Positions 45,236 to 56,690 of a stretch of 64,000 bases of DNA are shown piece after piece. The translations under genes were made by a program, and so were the position numbers. The notes under the pieces are model-generated. The model saw only the letters and a program-made list of their open reading frames with translations, was not told the DNA's origin and searched no databases. The stretch is from Megaleporinus macrocephalus. Its lineage: Eukaryota; Chordata; Actinopteri; Characiformes; Anostomidae. The stretch spans positions 9,437,766-9,501,765 of the forward strand of contig CM038716.1 of NCBI GenBank assembly GCA_021613375.1, written 5' to 3'. Within the stretch, counting starts at the first letter, position 1. The number at the start of each line of letters is the position of its first letter.

Positions 45236-46690
45236 GAAAGGATGTGTTTATGGAGTTGGCTTTGTACATGTGTATACAGTTATGCTGGAACAGGAGAGCA
45301 TTCTTAATCAAACTGCTGCTAGAAGCATATAACTGAGTAAAATGTCTTTACATGCTGTAGCATAAACATCATTCTTCACTTGAACTGAAAGTCTGAGCCA
45401 AAACCCTGCTAAACCTGCCCAGACCATAATCCACCCTCCACCCTCCATGCTACATAATGCTTTATGTAGCATTGACATCACCCTTTACTGGAACTGAAGG
45501 TCCAAGACCCAACCCTGAACACCAACAGACCATTATTCCTCCTCCACCAAACTTTGCTGTTGCATATACATCACTTTTCACTTGAACTGAAAGTCCAAAC
45601 TCTGATAACCCCCCAGACCATTATTCCCCCTCCACCAAACTTTGCTGTAGCATTTACATTACTCTTCACTTGAACTGAAAGTCCAAACCCTGATAACCCC
45701 CCAGACCATTATTCCCCCTCCACCAAACTTTGCTGTAGCATTAACGTCACCCTTCACTAGAACTAGGGGTCGGAGCCCAAACCCTGAAACAACCCCAGAC
45801 CATTATTCCCCCTCCTCCAAACTTTGCTGTAGCATAAACATCACTCTTCACTGTAACTAGGGGTCTTAGCCAAACCCTGAAACACCCCCAGACCATTATT
45901 CTCCCTCCACCAAACTTTACTGTTACATTCCTCCATTAGACTGCCAGACAGCAAAGCATGGTTCATCCCTCCAGAGAGCAAGTCAACAAGCAATAATGCA
46001 CAATAGGATGGGTTGCACACGCAACATACATCAGCATGCAGCGTTATTGCTTCTCGCCTCTTCTTAATCAAACTGCTGCAAGAAGCATATAACTGAGTAA
46101 AGTGTCTTTACATTCTGTAGGATAAACATCGCTCTTCACTTGAACTAAAAGTCTGAGCCAAAACCCTGATGAACCCCCGCCCCCAGACCATAATCCCCCC
46201 TCTATCAAACATTAATATAGCATTAACATTACCCTTCACTGGAACTGAGGGTCCAATACCCAATCCTGAATTCCCCCAGACCATTATTCCCCCTCCACCA
46301 AACTTTACTGCAGCATTAACGTCACCCTTCAATGGAACTAAGGGTCCAAGCCCAAACCCTGAAACAACCCCAGACCATTATTCCCCCTCCACCAAACTTT
46401 GCTGTAGCATAAACATCACCCTTCACTGTAACTAGGGGTCATAGTCCAACATAGCAAATACAGTTGTCCAGGGCAGCTCTAGCGGCTTGTGGCATGATGG
46501 CACCACATTTCAAGTATCTCAGCTCTTTAATACAACCCATTGTACTGGCAATGTTGGCTTATGGAGGCTGCATGGCTGTGTACTTGATTATATACACCTG
46601 TTAGTAAAGTTTATGGTTGAAACACCAGAACTGAATTGTTAGGATTAGAAGAGTGTCCACAAACTTGTGGCCATATAATGTATATGTGCT
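45236..46690 (-). pseudogene. dead Tc1/mariner-like element with internally amplified transposase segment
   Basis: The minus strand starts at about 46690 with TACATTATATGGCCACAAGT, the usual start of this Tc1-like family, followed by GCACCACAT... sequence from the transposase N-terminus down to about 46450. Then come tandem copies of the KFGGGGIMVWG segment. At 45925-46000 lies the W-x-DE stretch with the first catalytic Asp and VWQSNG; at 46062-46110 and again at 45303-45350 a worn LPTLWQQ-like stretch; at 45236-45300 FQH-like sequence follows. Frame shifts and stops occur throughout. The tail with DWPAQSPDLNPIEHLW is missing. Confidence 0.85.
45420..46440 (-). repeat. roughly 90-bp tandem repeat inside the Tc1 transposase
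   Basis: AGACCATTATTCCCCCTCCA then CCAAACTTTGCTGTAGCA recurs near 45421, 45527, 45614, 45703, 45797, 45890, 46185, 46278 and 46372, mostly 87-94 bp apart. Each unit encodes on the minus strand VKFGGGGIMVWG...VPVKGN or a worn form. The gap between 45890 and 46185 holds neighbouring transposase sequence, and a 760-bp offset links 45301 to 46061, so a block with several units was itself duplicated. Confidence 0.9.
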
Positions 46691-47423
46691 GTAGACATTG
46701 TTAGTGAGGTTCCCATCATTAACATTATAAAGAAAGTTGCTGTCGGTGGACTTCCCCTTTAAGAAGGAATCATGTTGACATCATTTATGCAGATGTAATT
46801 TTGACCACCTGCAGGAAGAGCAAAGCAGTAACACACACACACACACACAGCGGCTGGGACCTGTGAAATGTCAGGAGCGTGTGTGCTAAATGAATATGAG
46901 TGGTTCCCCGTATCCCAGCCTGTTTGTCCTGTGTTGCTCGGAGAGACTCAGCACGTGTGTGTGCATGAGAGGAATAAAATAATACGTTACAGTTTAAACT
47001 GTGAACAGTCAGCAGAGAATAATCAGGCCTGTCCTGCTAAAAGCTGCAGCTGCACCCACTCTGGGACATGCTCTCTTTGTCTGGACACTATATCTGACAT
47101 CCTGCTGGTTGGTAATATATATATCAAAAGTTTAGGATCACTTTAGAATTTAATTTCATGCAATTTTCATGCAATTCACAAACAACATTGTCCATTTCTC
47201 AATTAATTAAAGTGTATCAGATGATTTTTAAAGAATAAATATGTTTGTATTAAAGTCTATTTTTGTATAGAGGCTTATTTTTTATTTTCAATTCTCAGTC
47301 CTCTGTCTAAATCTCCTGGTACAGCCACCAATCCAAGTTGGGCTAATTGGTTGTTAGTAAAAGCATTAGCAGTTGATGGCTTGCTGACCGGCTCAAAATA
47401 GCAAGAAAGAAACAACTTTCGGG
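46691..47423. other. unique sequence with a (CA)n tract
   Basis: A (CA)n of ten units lies at 46830-46849. The 92-codon frame at 46868-47146 has no recognisable domain. ATCAAAAGTTTAGGATCACT near 47122 looks like the start of a transposon-end family common in fish and may mark the left edge of the fragment that follows. Confidence 0.45.
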
Positions 47424-47628
47424 GTTTGGAGGATGAATCTAGGAGACGCTACCTACCAGAATGTAACAGTAAAGTTTGGTGGAGGGGGGATAATGGTCTG
47501 GGGGTGTTTCAGGGTTTGGGCTCAGACCCTTAGTTCCAGTGAAGGGTGATGTTAATGCTACAGCAAAGTTAGGTGGAGGGTGGATAATGGTCTGGAAGAG
47601 TTCAGAGTTTGGTCTCGGACCCTCAGTT

Positions 47629-47630
<2 letters not shown>
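47424..47630 (+). pseudogene. Tc1-like transposase fragment, plus strand
   Basis: GAGACGCTACCTACCAGAAT encodes RRYLPE, followed after a frame break by VKFGGGG and IMVWG text, then GTTCCAGTGAAGGGTGATGT (VPVKGDV). One KFGGGG unit is repeated once (about 47475 and 47562). It is the same segment as in 45420-46440 but on the opposite strand, and it is cut off by (TA)n. Confidence 0.85.

Positions 47631-47687
<57 letters not shown>
47631..47687. repeat. (AT)n microsatellite
   Basis: About 28 AT repeats abut the truncated Tc1 fragment directly. Confidence 0.96.
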
Positions 47688-47690
<3 letters not shown>

Positions 47691-48075
47691 TCTCTGTATC
47701 TACTTTATCCGCTACACTAACCATATAGGAGCTACACTTACAGACTGGTCAGGACCCCCACAGGGCCACCCCCAGCAGGTAAGTGTGTGCTGTACTGGTG
47801 TAAGGGCATGAGAATAGTCCACCGACCAAAACTGTCCAGACAACAGTGTCCTGTGGGCGGCGTCCTGTGTCCACTGATGAAGGACTAGAGGAACACAAAC
47901 TGTGCAGCAGCAGATGAGCTACTGTCTTTGATTTAACATCTACGAGGTGGACCAGCAAGTAATAGGATTGTCTAATAGAGTGGACAGTGAGTGGACACAG
48001 TGTTTAAACATTCCAGCAGCACTGCTGTGTCTGATCCACTCACACCAGCACAACACACACTACCATAGACATATA
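47688..48075. mobile_element. common fish interspersed repeat, class uncertain
   Basis: GACTGGTCAGGACCCCCACA, TGTGTCCACTGATGAAGGAC, AGAGTGGACAGTGAGTGGAC and CAGCACTGCTGTGTCTGATC then CACTCACACCAGCACAACAC are landmarks of a widespread short fish repeat, probably non-autonomous and DNA-transposon-like. Their order is that of a shortened or rearranged copy. It begins right after the (AT)n tract. Confidence 0.6.
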
Positions 48076-48984
48076 TAGCAATACACAGCTAAATGCTTAT
48101 CTAGCTTGTTAGCACAGGGGCTTATCTGAGAGCTTGTAAATGTTCTGCTAATGGTAAACTAACAGAAATCTCTCTCCTGACTTCCAAAGTGACCAGGATT
48201 TCCTGGTGACCAGATGTGCTGGTACGGTAAAACATACCGTTTTCCGATATTCCTGAGTGTGACCTTAATAGCCAGTCTTTAAAGTCCAGCTTGTTTAAAG
48301 GAACGGTGTCCCGCTCCCACTGCTACTGTCCAGTGCTATTGTCCAAACCACCAAGTTGCTCGACAATGGAGTTCCTTTCGAGTGCACGGGAATGTTAGCT
48401 CATAGGGATGTGTAAAGTGTTTGGAATTCCATAATGAGATGTGTTCTCCATCTGACCCATTCGTAGCATGTGGTCGCCTGCCATGGACAAGGATTTTGAT
48501 TACTTCCATGTACTTACAACAGACCAGACAACCAGATGACTCAACACTTGCGGAGTTCCGCCAGTAAACGTTTCACAGAGCACTTCAGTCTGAGCTGTTT
48601 GGACATGTAGCTGTTAATCTGTATTATTCTTACTGTCAGGGACTCCAGAGGGACAAATCCGAGGCAGTTCATTACCAGCGTCGCCACTTTGTTGCTCCGG
48701 TGTTGGAAAATTAGCTAATATTTCATGTAAACAAGCTCATAGTCACATTTTTCAAACACTCGTCCACCGAGTTCATCAACTGCGCCAAGAACGTCGATGG
48801 GTTTTCAGCTCTACTGGGAACTGATAGTAACGTATTTGAATGTCTGTGGCAAGTGGTTGGTGGTTGAGCAACACAGGATAAATGATAAAGCACTTCTATT
48901 GCAGTGAGCAGAACAAACACAGTGCAAAGGACTGTCAAGATACAAGCAGAATGATTCAACTCTATTTGAAAAATAGCACCAATC
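48076..48984. other. unique sequence, no gene recognised
   Basis: About 900 bases of ordinary composition. An 87-codon minus frame at 48723-48986 contains hydrophobic stretches but no family I know. Confidence 0.5.
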
Positions 48985-49390
48985 AATCGATTTCATCCAT
49001 CCGTCTATTATCTTCCGCTTTATCCCGCTAGTCGGGGGCACGGATGGGCTGGAGCCAATCCCAGCTCCACTGGGCAAAAGCAGGGTACACCATGGACAGG
49101 TCGCCAGTCCATCACATGGCCAACACACACTCACACCTACGGGTAGTTTACTGTGAGGATCCTAATATGCATGTGTTTGGACTGTGGGAGGAAACCAGAG
49201 TACCCGGAGGTACCCACTCAAACACAGAGAGAACATACACACTCCACACAGAACCACCCGGACCGGGAATCCAACCCAGATCATCTTACTGTGAGGAGAC
49301 AGTGCTGACCACTACACCACCATACTAACCACTACACCACCATACTAACCACTACACCACCATACTAACCACTACACCACCGTACTGTAT
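48985..49390 (-). mobile_element. widespread fish interspersed repeat with 20-bp tail repeats
   Basis: TATCTTCCGCTTTATCCCGC, GGACAGGTCGCCAGTCCATC, GTTTGGACTGTGGGAGGAAA and GGAATCCAACCCAGATCATC then TTACTGTGAGGAGACAGTGC are landmarks of a very frequent fish repeat. Its minus-strand start resembles GTGGTGTAGTGGT...TTGGATTCCC. At its right edge ACTAACCACTACACCACCAT is repeated four times (49306-49385). The open plus frame across it is a by-product. Confidence 0.7.
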
Positions 49391-50337
49391 GTCTGTATGT
49401 CTGTACAAACCAGATACCCACCATCACCTCGTAGTGCGATTCAGTCCCTTAACTGCTCCCAGCTATAACCCCCGGGTTAACACGTGTCCTGAAAAGACGA
49501 CTGCAGTGAAGTTGGTGGAATTTTACACAGCAGTGGTCTCCAAAACTTGTGCAGCTATTGGTGAAAATGGTCAGTAGATAGCAGCAGCTCCCCATATTGT
49601 CCAACCAAGCACAACACAACAAGTATTGGGACTTGTTTTTAATTCGCAGTTAAAACTGGGATGCTTTTAATGGCCAGAAGTTGGGGACATCTGATCACCC
49701 TGCTAATGACACGCATTTGTATAGCCACCACCACTACAGAATTAGCCGTCCTTCTTCCACCGTGCTCACGTAAAAGGGGCGGGAATTCTAATGTAAACAT
49801 GAAGGTATGTACTGCCGGGAAATCAGTAACCTTATTAAAAAAAGGCAGCTGGACCCCTTTATTAAATTACCTGAATGAATCTGGCGGACACTGTCCTTTA
49901 TTATCCATTAAATACCAACAAATCCAAAAGCCAGTGCTTCCAACTCGCTGGCAGTGAGACATCTTTAGAGTAGAATCTGATGGGAGGTGATAGAGCCATA
50001 GAACCCAATCAGATACCAGTCCATTCAATTCCAGCGGTGAAATTTCTTATCACCAGAAGTCCTTGCAGAATTTGTGGCATCTGTCGGAAGACGAGCGAGT
50101 GGCTAATCTCGCTGAGTACGCTTCATTATCTCCAGCAGACATCGCTTACCAGAATGAACAGGGACAGATTAATAATACAGATAAAAGATGATCATATTTA
50201 TGTGATAGGAAGCTTAAAATGTTCTTTTTTGTTGATCAACTCAATAATTTAACACCAAGCAATATTAGCAACTAGCACAGAAGAGCAGAAATTCATCAGC
50301 TGTACAGGACATCAAACATGGCAGACTTTTTTTGCCT
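49391..50337. other. unique sequence, no gene recognised
   Basis: Ordinary composition. The 98-codon frame at 49661-49957 and the 90-codon frame at 49980-50252 show no domain. The stretch 49770-49960 (for example CCTTATTAAAAAAAGGCAGC) is repeat-free. Confidence 0.5.
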
Positions 50338-51757
50338 CAATTTTAAGGGGTATTTAACAGCTGGAACTGTCGTAGATACAGTGATTTATTATTTTATTGT
50401 CCGTTTTTGGTCATTTTGTGCTGCTATAAACCTTCTAATTTGGCTAATTCTCTACATTGTGCTCTGGATAGCTTCACTTAATGGCTGATATAAGATGAGA
50501 CCTTATGATTTGGTGGGTCTGCAAAATATGAATTGATGTGAAGAGTATTTAATGTTGGAACTATCGTATTAGCAGTGTTTATTGATTTTATGGTCATTTT
50601 TGTTTATTTTATGCCTCTCCAAAGTGTCTACTGTGGCTAACAATTAGCTTATTAGCTGATATGAAATAATATCCTGTACTTTTTTTTCACATTTTCTCAC
50701 AAACATATCTTGTTACAGGTTTTATATTAAGTGAAGTGTATTAACTGAAGCTTTAGCTATCAAGCGTATTAGCGCTATGCTACTAGCTCTGATTTGAAGC
50801 TATAGCTACAATTTTGAGGGGTATTCAACAGCTGGAACTGTCGTAGACACAGTGATTCATTATTTTATTGTCCTTTTTTGGTAATTTTGTGCCACTATAA
50901 ACCTTCTAATTTGGCTAATTCTCTACATTGTGTTCTAGTTAGCTTCACTTATTGGCTGCTATAAGATAAGACCTTATGATTTGGTGGGTCTGCAAAATAT
51001 GAATTGATGTGAAGAGTATTTAATGTTGGAACTATCGTATTAGCAGTGTTTATTGATTTTATGGTCATTTTTGTTTATTTTATGCCTCTCCAAAGTGTCT
51101 ACTGTGGCTAACAATTAGCTTATTAGCTGATATGAAATAATATCCTGTACTTTTTTTTTCACATTTTCTCACAAACATATCTTGTTACAGGTTTTATATG
51201 AAGTGAAGCGTATCAACTGAAGCATTAGCTATCATGCATATTAGCGCTATGCTACTAGCTCTGATTTGAAGCTATAGCTACAATTTTGAGGGGTATTCAA
51301 CAGCTGGAACTGTCGTAGACACAGTGATTCATTATTTTATTGTCCTTTTTTGGTAATTTTGTGCCACTATAAACCTTCTAATTTGGCTAATTCTCTACAT
51401 TGTGTTCTAGATAGCTTCACTTATTGGCTGATATAACTTAAGACCTTATGATTTGGTGGGTCTACAAAGAATGAATTAATGTGAAATGTATTTTTAATGT
51501 TGGAACTATCATATTTGCAGTGATTAATGATTTTATGGTCATTTTTGTTCATTTTATGGCCTCTCCAAAGTGTCTACTGTGGCTAACGATTAGCTTATTA
51601 GCTTATATGAAGTAATATCTTATACTATTTTTCCACATATCATCACAAAAAGTCTCTTGTTACAGGTATTATTTTCAGTGAAGTGTATCAACTGAAGCAT
51701 TAGCTATCATGTGTATTAGCACCATGCTACTGGCTCTGATTTGAAGCTAAAAGGAGA
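50338..51757. repeat. 472-bp tandem repeat, three copies
   Basis: Three long units start near 50338, 50811 and 51283 at ATTTTGAGGGGTATTCAACA. They share CTGGAACTGTCGTAGACACA, CTAATTTGGCTAATTCTCTA and CAAAGTGTCTACTGTGGCTA. Copies 1 and 2 are closest in the second half and 2 and 3 in the first. The unit is AT-rich and contains many TTAGC/GCTAA words. No frame of note exists. Confidence 0.93.
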
Positions 51758-52080
51758 ATGTTGTTTGCTAGGTCTACGACTTGGAAACTGAAGAACCCTC
51801 AATGCCAGATATCACAATAAAAGTCACAATAATAGTGAATTATAACTGTAAAGTGACTAATTTGGCTAATTAGCTACTTTGCTGCGGCTTTGTTTGCTAG
51901 TCAGCTTAACTTATTGGCTAATATGAGACAATATACTGCACTGCTTTGTTTACTGTGATGTTATTGTCCTTTTTGGTAATTTTGTGCGTCTCTGAACCTT
52001 AAAATCTGGCAAGTTCACTTTGTCGCTTACTAGTTAGCCTAACTCAGAACCATACACTGCACTGTTCTGCAAATGCTCCT
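51758..52080. repeat. decayed fourth copy of the 472-bp unit
   Basis: CTAATTTGGCTAATTAGCTA, TTATTGTCCTTTTTGGTAAT and TTGTGCGTCTCTGAACCTT recur in worn form and in partly changed order, so this looks like a diverged continuation of the tandem block. Confidence 0.6.
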
Positions 52081-53234
52081 TCTTTTTGCTTACTTTCTCG
52101 ACTCTAGCAGCTTCTGGGCTAAACAAAATGAGCCAAAACATTAAGCTGTTAATGGTCTTAACATTGTATTATTGTGTTTTGTGTGTGAACACAAAGCAGC
52201 TGTGATGCCTTCAAACAGCTGAAACGTGAGATCAATTATTTTCTATAGGTTTTAAATCTGGACAAAACAAAACAATCAGTAAAATGTGTGATTGTCTAAT
52301 TTTTTTAGTACATTTCTACAATGTTGTGCTTGATATGGTGCCTGAATAAGGTTGTCACAGCGTTGTCACAATGTTGCTACTACATAACGTTGTCTTTATG
52401 GTATTGTGACTACTTACTGGCAACTTGGCAAGTTTCCATTGAGTTCCATGCAGATCTAATGGGACGTATGAAGAATTCTAGTGTTTGAACTAGTACTGAC
52501 ACATTTTGTTCTTCACAATATCCTTCCCTTCAACTTTTCCCTCTCTTGAAATCATTTCTTCAACTTGGGAAAAGTGCTCCGGTGTTCCCGCTGGTTTATC
52601 AGCAGGAATATGAAAACGTTCAGGTGTTTCGGTCCAGCTGTTTGCGCTCGTAGCTGAGAGAGCGATAGCGATCTGGAGAGCGATGGGGAAGCGCTATCGC
52701 ACACGCCGCAGGGAATAACAGGTTCTGATGGAGTTCGGAAGAGGAGAGAGGAAAGTGTGGAAATGGCGGGTCATATGAGGCTAAGAGGCCCAACCAATTA
52801 TGGAGCAGATGATTGGGGTGAAGGTTATGCTTGGGGAGATGTTTACAGAGGGACAAGAGAAAAGGAGGATGCTAATGGAGGAGAAAAGGTGACGGAAGGA
52901 AAAACAACGAATGATGGACAGCGTTCTGTCATTCCAGATTTTGTCGCATTTAAACCAGCCACCTGGCATCTCGGTGTCTGGAGCACTGATGTCATCATCG
53001 CTGACACTCGCTGTCTGTGAGACTGACGCTGATCTTCTTAGAGCCCCAACCATCGATCAGCACTGCTTCAAAGATCAGGAAGGTTTTTTTTTCGTTTGAA
53101 CTCTTAAAAACAGGAAAACAGGAATTCGAAAGTAAGGTTCTAGTAGTTCTAGTTGACTTTCCAGCTGCACTGTCATAATAACACAATTCATAATTTATTA
53201 TTTTGGTCACTTTATGGCACGTTATCAAAATAAT
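52081..53234. other. unique sequence with overlapping frames
   Basis: A plus frame at 52757-53020 (87 codons, acidic and polar) overlaps a minus frame at 52781-53053 (90 codons). The minus frame has SDDDISAPDTEMPGGWFKCD near its start, faintly like N-terminal parts of some transposases, but I cannot assign it. No splice or promoter context is convincing. Confidence 0.3.
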
Positions 53235-53835
53235 TAGTTACCTTGTTAGCATCACCTACTGGCTCTTCACACGGTTCTTCCAGAAGACCACTGGGGAGGT
53301 CAGACACTGATGTTGGACAAAAAGGTCTGGCTCACTGTCTCCTCTCTAATTCATCCCAAAGGTGTTCTATCAGGTTGAGGTCAGGACTCTGTGCAGGCCA
53401 GTCAAGTTCTTCCACACCAAACTCGCTCCTCCATGTCTTTATGGAGCTGCTTTGTGCACTGGTGGGGAGAATGAAGTTGTCCAGAATCTCTTGGTCTGCT
53501 AAAGCATTAAAAGTTCCTTTCATTGGAACTAAGGGTCCGAGCCCTCCTCCTGAGCTTGGTGATGTGAGGCTTGGATGCAGCTGCTCGGCCATGGTAACCC
53601 ATTTCTTGAAGCTCTCTATGCTCTGTTCTTGAGCTGATCTGAAGACCACATGAAGTTTGGAGGTCTGTAGCGCTTGGTTGCATTGACCCGCTCTGTCATT
53701 GTACGTGGCTACGACTGTGGAATATTTAGTAGTGAGGAAACTTCACAACTGGACTTGTTGCACAGGTGGCGTCATATCACGCTAGTGTTCACTGAGCTCC
53801 TGAGAGCGACCAATTCTTTCACACTTTAAATCTAA
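53235..53835 (-). pseudogene. internally deleted Tc1-like transposase
   Basis: Read from 53835 downward, the minus strand gives a worn N-terminal DNA-binding region, then FKKWVTMAEQLHPS, and jumps to GLGPLVPMKGTFNALADQEI, then ILPT, and jumps again to SIKTWRSEFGVEELDWPAQS with PDLNLIEHLWDELERR. The catalytic Glu in IEHLW is kept, but both segments that carry the catalytic Asp residues are deleted, so the enzyme is dead. One frame (53332-53649) stays open for 105 codons. The outer end at 53835 is replaced by the 16-bp array. Confidence 0.92.
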
Positions 53836-53837
53836 GC

Positions 53838-56690
53838 TGGTGTAAATGGGAGCTGGTGTAAATCTGAGCTGATCTAAATGGGAGCTGGTGTAAATGGGAG
53901 CTGGTGTAAATGGGAGCTGGTGTAAATGGGAGCTGGTGTAAATGGGAGCTGGTGTAAATCTGAGCTGGTGTAAATGGGAGCTGATGTAAATTTGAGCTGT
54001 TGTAAATCTGAGCTGATGTAAATCTGAGCTGATCTAAATGGGAGCTGGTGTAAATGGGAGCTGGTGTAAATGGGAGCTGGTGTAAATCGGAGCTGGTGTA
54101 AATGGGAGCTGGTGTAAATCTGAGCTGGTGTAAATGGGAGCTGATGTAAATTTGAGCTGTTGTAAATCTGAGCTGATGTAAATCTGAGCTGGTGTAAATC
54201 TGAGCTGGTGTAAATGGGAGCTGGTGTAAATGGGAGCTGGTGTAAATGGGAGCTGGTGTAAATGGGAGCTGGTGTAAATCTGAGCTGGTGTAAATCTGAG
54301 CTGATCTAAATGGGAGCTGGTGTAAATGGGAGCTGGTGTAAATCGGAGCTGGTGTAAATGGGAGCTGGTGTAAATCTGAGCTGGTGTAAATGGGAGCTGA
54401 TGTAAATTTGAGCTGTTGTAAATCTGAGCTGATGTAAATCTGAGCTGATGTAAATCTGAGCTGGTGTAAATCTGAGCTGTTGTAAATCTGAGCTGATCTA
54501 AATGGGAGCTGCTGTAAATCTAAACTGGTGTAAATTTGAGCTGTTGTAAATCTGAGCTGATCTAAATGGGAGCTGCTGTAAATCTGAGCTGTTGTAAATC
54601 TGAGCTGCTGTAAATCTGAGCTGGTGTAAATTTGAGCTGTTTTAAATCTGAGCTGGTCTAAATTTGAGCTGGTGTAAATCTCAGCTGGTGTAAATCTGAG
54701 CTGTGTAAATGGGAGCTGTTGTAAATCTGAGCTGGTCTAAATGGGACCTGCTGTACATCTGAGCTGGAGTAAATTTGAGCTGTTGTAAATGGAAGCTGTT
54801 GTAAATGTGAGCTGGTGTAAATTTGAGCTGTTGTAAATCTGAGCTGGTGTAAATGGGAGCTGTTGTAAATCTGAGCTGTGTAAATGGAAGCTGTTGTAAA
54901 TGTGAGCTGATGTAAATTTGAGCTGTTGTAAATCTGAGCTGGTGTAAATGGGAGCTGTTGTAAATCTGAGCTGGTGTAAATGGAAGCTGTTGTAAATGTG
55001 AGCTGATGTAAATTTGAGCTGTTGTAAATCTGAGCTGGTGTAAATGGGAGCTGTTGTAAATCTGAGCTGGTGTAAATGTGAGCTGGTGTAAATTTGAGCT
55101 GTTGTAAATCTGAGCTGATGTAAATTTGAGCTGTGTAAATCTGAGCTGATCTAAATGGGAGCTGCTGTAAATCTAAACTGGTGTAAATTTGAGCTGTTGT
55201 AAATCTGAGCTGATCTAAATGGGAGCTGCTGTAAATCTGAGCTGTTGTAAATCTGAGCTGCTGTAAATCTGAGCTGGTGTAAATTTGAGCTGTTTTAAAT
55301 CTGAGCTGGTCTAAATTTGAGCTGGTGTAAATCTCAGCTGGTGTAAATCTGAGCTGTGTAAATGGGAGCTGTTGTAAATCTGAGCTGGTCTAAATGGGAC
55401 CTGCTGTACATCTGAGCTGGAGTAAATTTGAGCTGTTGTAAATGGAAGCTGTTGTAAATGTGAGCTGGTGTAAATTTGAGCTGTTGTAAATCTGAGCTGG
55501 TGTAAATGGGAGCTGTTGTAAATCTGAGCTGTGTAAATGGAAGCTGTTGTAAATGTGAGCTGATGTAAATTTGAGCTGTTGTAAATCTGAGCTGGTGTAA
55601 ATGGGAGCTGTTGTAAATCTGAGCTGGTGTAAATGGAAGCTGTTGTAAATGTGAGCTGATGTAAATTTGAGCTGTTGTAAATCTGAGCTGGTGTAAATGG
55701 GAGCTGTTGTAAATCTGAGCTGGTGTAAATGTGAGCTGGTGTAAATTTGAGCTGTTGTAAATCTGAGCTGATGTAAATTTGAGCTGTGTAAATCTGAGCT
55801 GGTGTAAATGGGAGCTGTTGTAAATCTGAGCTGGTGTAAATGGAAGCTGTTGTATATGTGAGCTGATGTAAATTTGAGCTGTTGTAAATCTGAGCTGGTG
55901 TAAATGGGAGCTGTTGCAAATCTGAGCTGGTGTAAATCTGAGCTGTTGTAAATGGAAGCTGTTGTAAATTTGAGCTGTGTAAATCTGAGCAGGTGTAAAT
56001 GGGAGCTGTTGTAAATCTGAGCTGGTGTAAATGGGAGCTGATGTAAATTTGAGCTGTTGTAAATCTGAGCTGGTGTAAATTTGAGCTGTTGTAAATCTGA
56101 GCTGTTGTAAATCTGAGCTGATGTAAATCTGAGCTGGTGTAAATCTGAGCTGGTGTAAATCTGAGCTGGTGTAAATGTGAGCTGATGTAAATTTGAGCTG
56201 TTGTAAATCTGAGCTGTTGTAAATTTGAGCTGTTGTAAATTTGAGCTGTTGTAAATCTGAGCTGGTGTAAATTTGAGCTGTTGTAAATTTGAGCCGTTGT
56301 AAATCTGAGCTGGTGTAAATCTGAGCTGGTGTAAATGGGAGCTGTTGTAAATCTGAGCTGGTGTAAATGGGAGCTGTTGTAAATCTGAGCTGGTGTAAAT
56401 TTGAGCTGGTGTAAATCTGAGCTGGTGTAAATTTGAGCTGGTGTAAATCTGAGCTGGTGTAAATTTTAGCTGGTGTAAATTTGAGCTGGTGTAAATTTGA
56501 GCTGTTGTAAATCTGAGCTGGTGTAAATCTGAGCTGTTGTAAATCTGAGCTGGTGTAAATTTGAGCTGTTGTAAATCTGAGCTGGTGTAAATCTGAGCTG
56601 TTGTAAATCTGAGCTGGTGTAAATTTGAGCTGGTGTAAATCTGAGCTGGTGTAAATCTGAGCTGGTGTAAATGGGAGCTGTTGTTTATGT
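53838..56690. repeat. 16-bp minisatellite, about 178 units
   Basis: Units are GAGCTGGTGTAAATCT with GGTG, TTGT, GATG or GATC at positions 6-9 and ATCT, ATGG or ATTT at the end; occasional units lack two bases. It starts at the broken end of a Tc1 element. A block is duplicated 653 bp apart: TAAACTGG at 54521 and 55174, and GACCTGCTGTACATC at 54745 and 55398. A 202-codon minus frame at 55311-55919 (YTSSDLQQLPFTPAQ repeats) is a by-product of 48-bp periodicity. Confidence 0.97.

Noticed and set aside
52757..53053. Overlapping plus and minus frames as a coding exon
   Set aside because: Neither has a recognisable domain or splice sites that delimit it. The transposase-like impression of the minus frame is too faint to support.
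53332..53649. 105-codon open frame as an active transposase
   Set aside because: Both segments carrying the catalytic Asp residues are deleted and the outer end of the element is missing.
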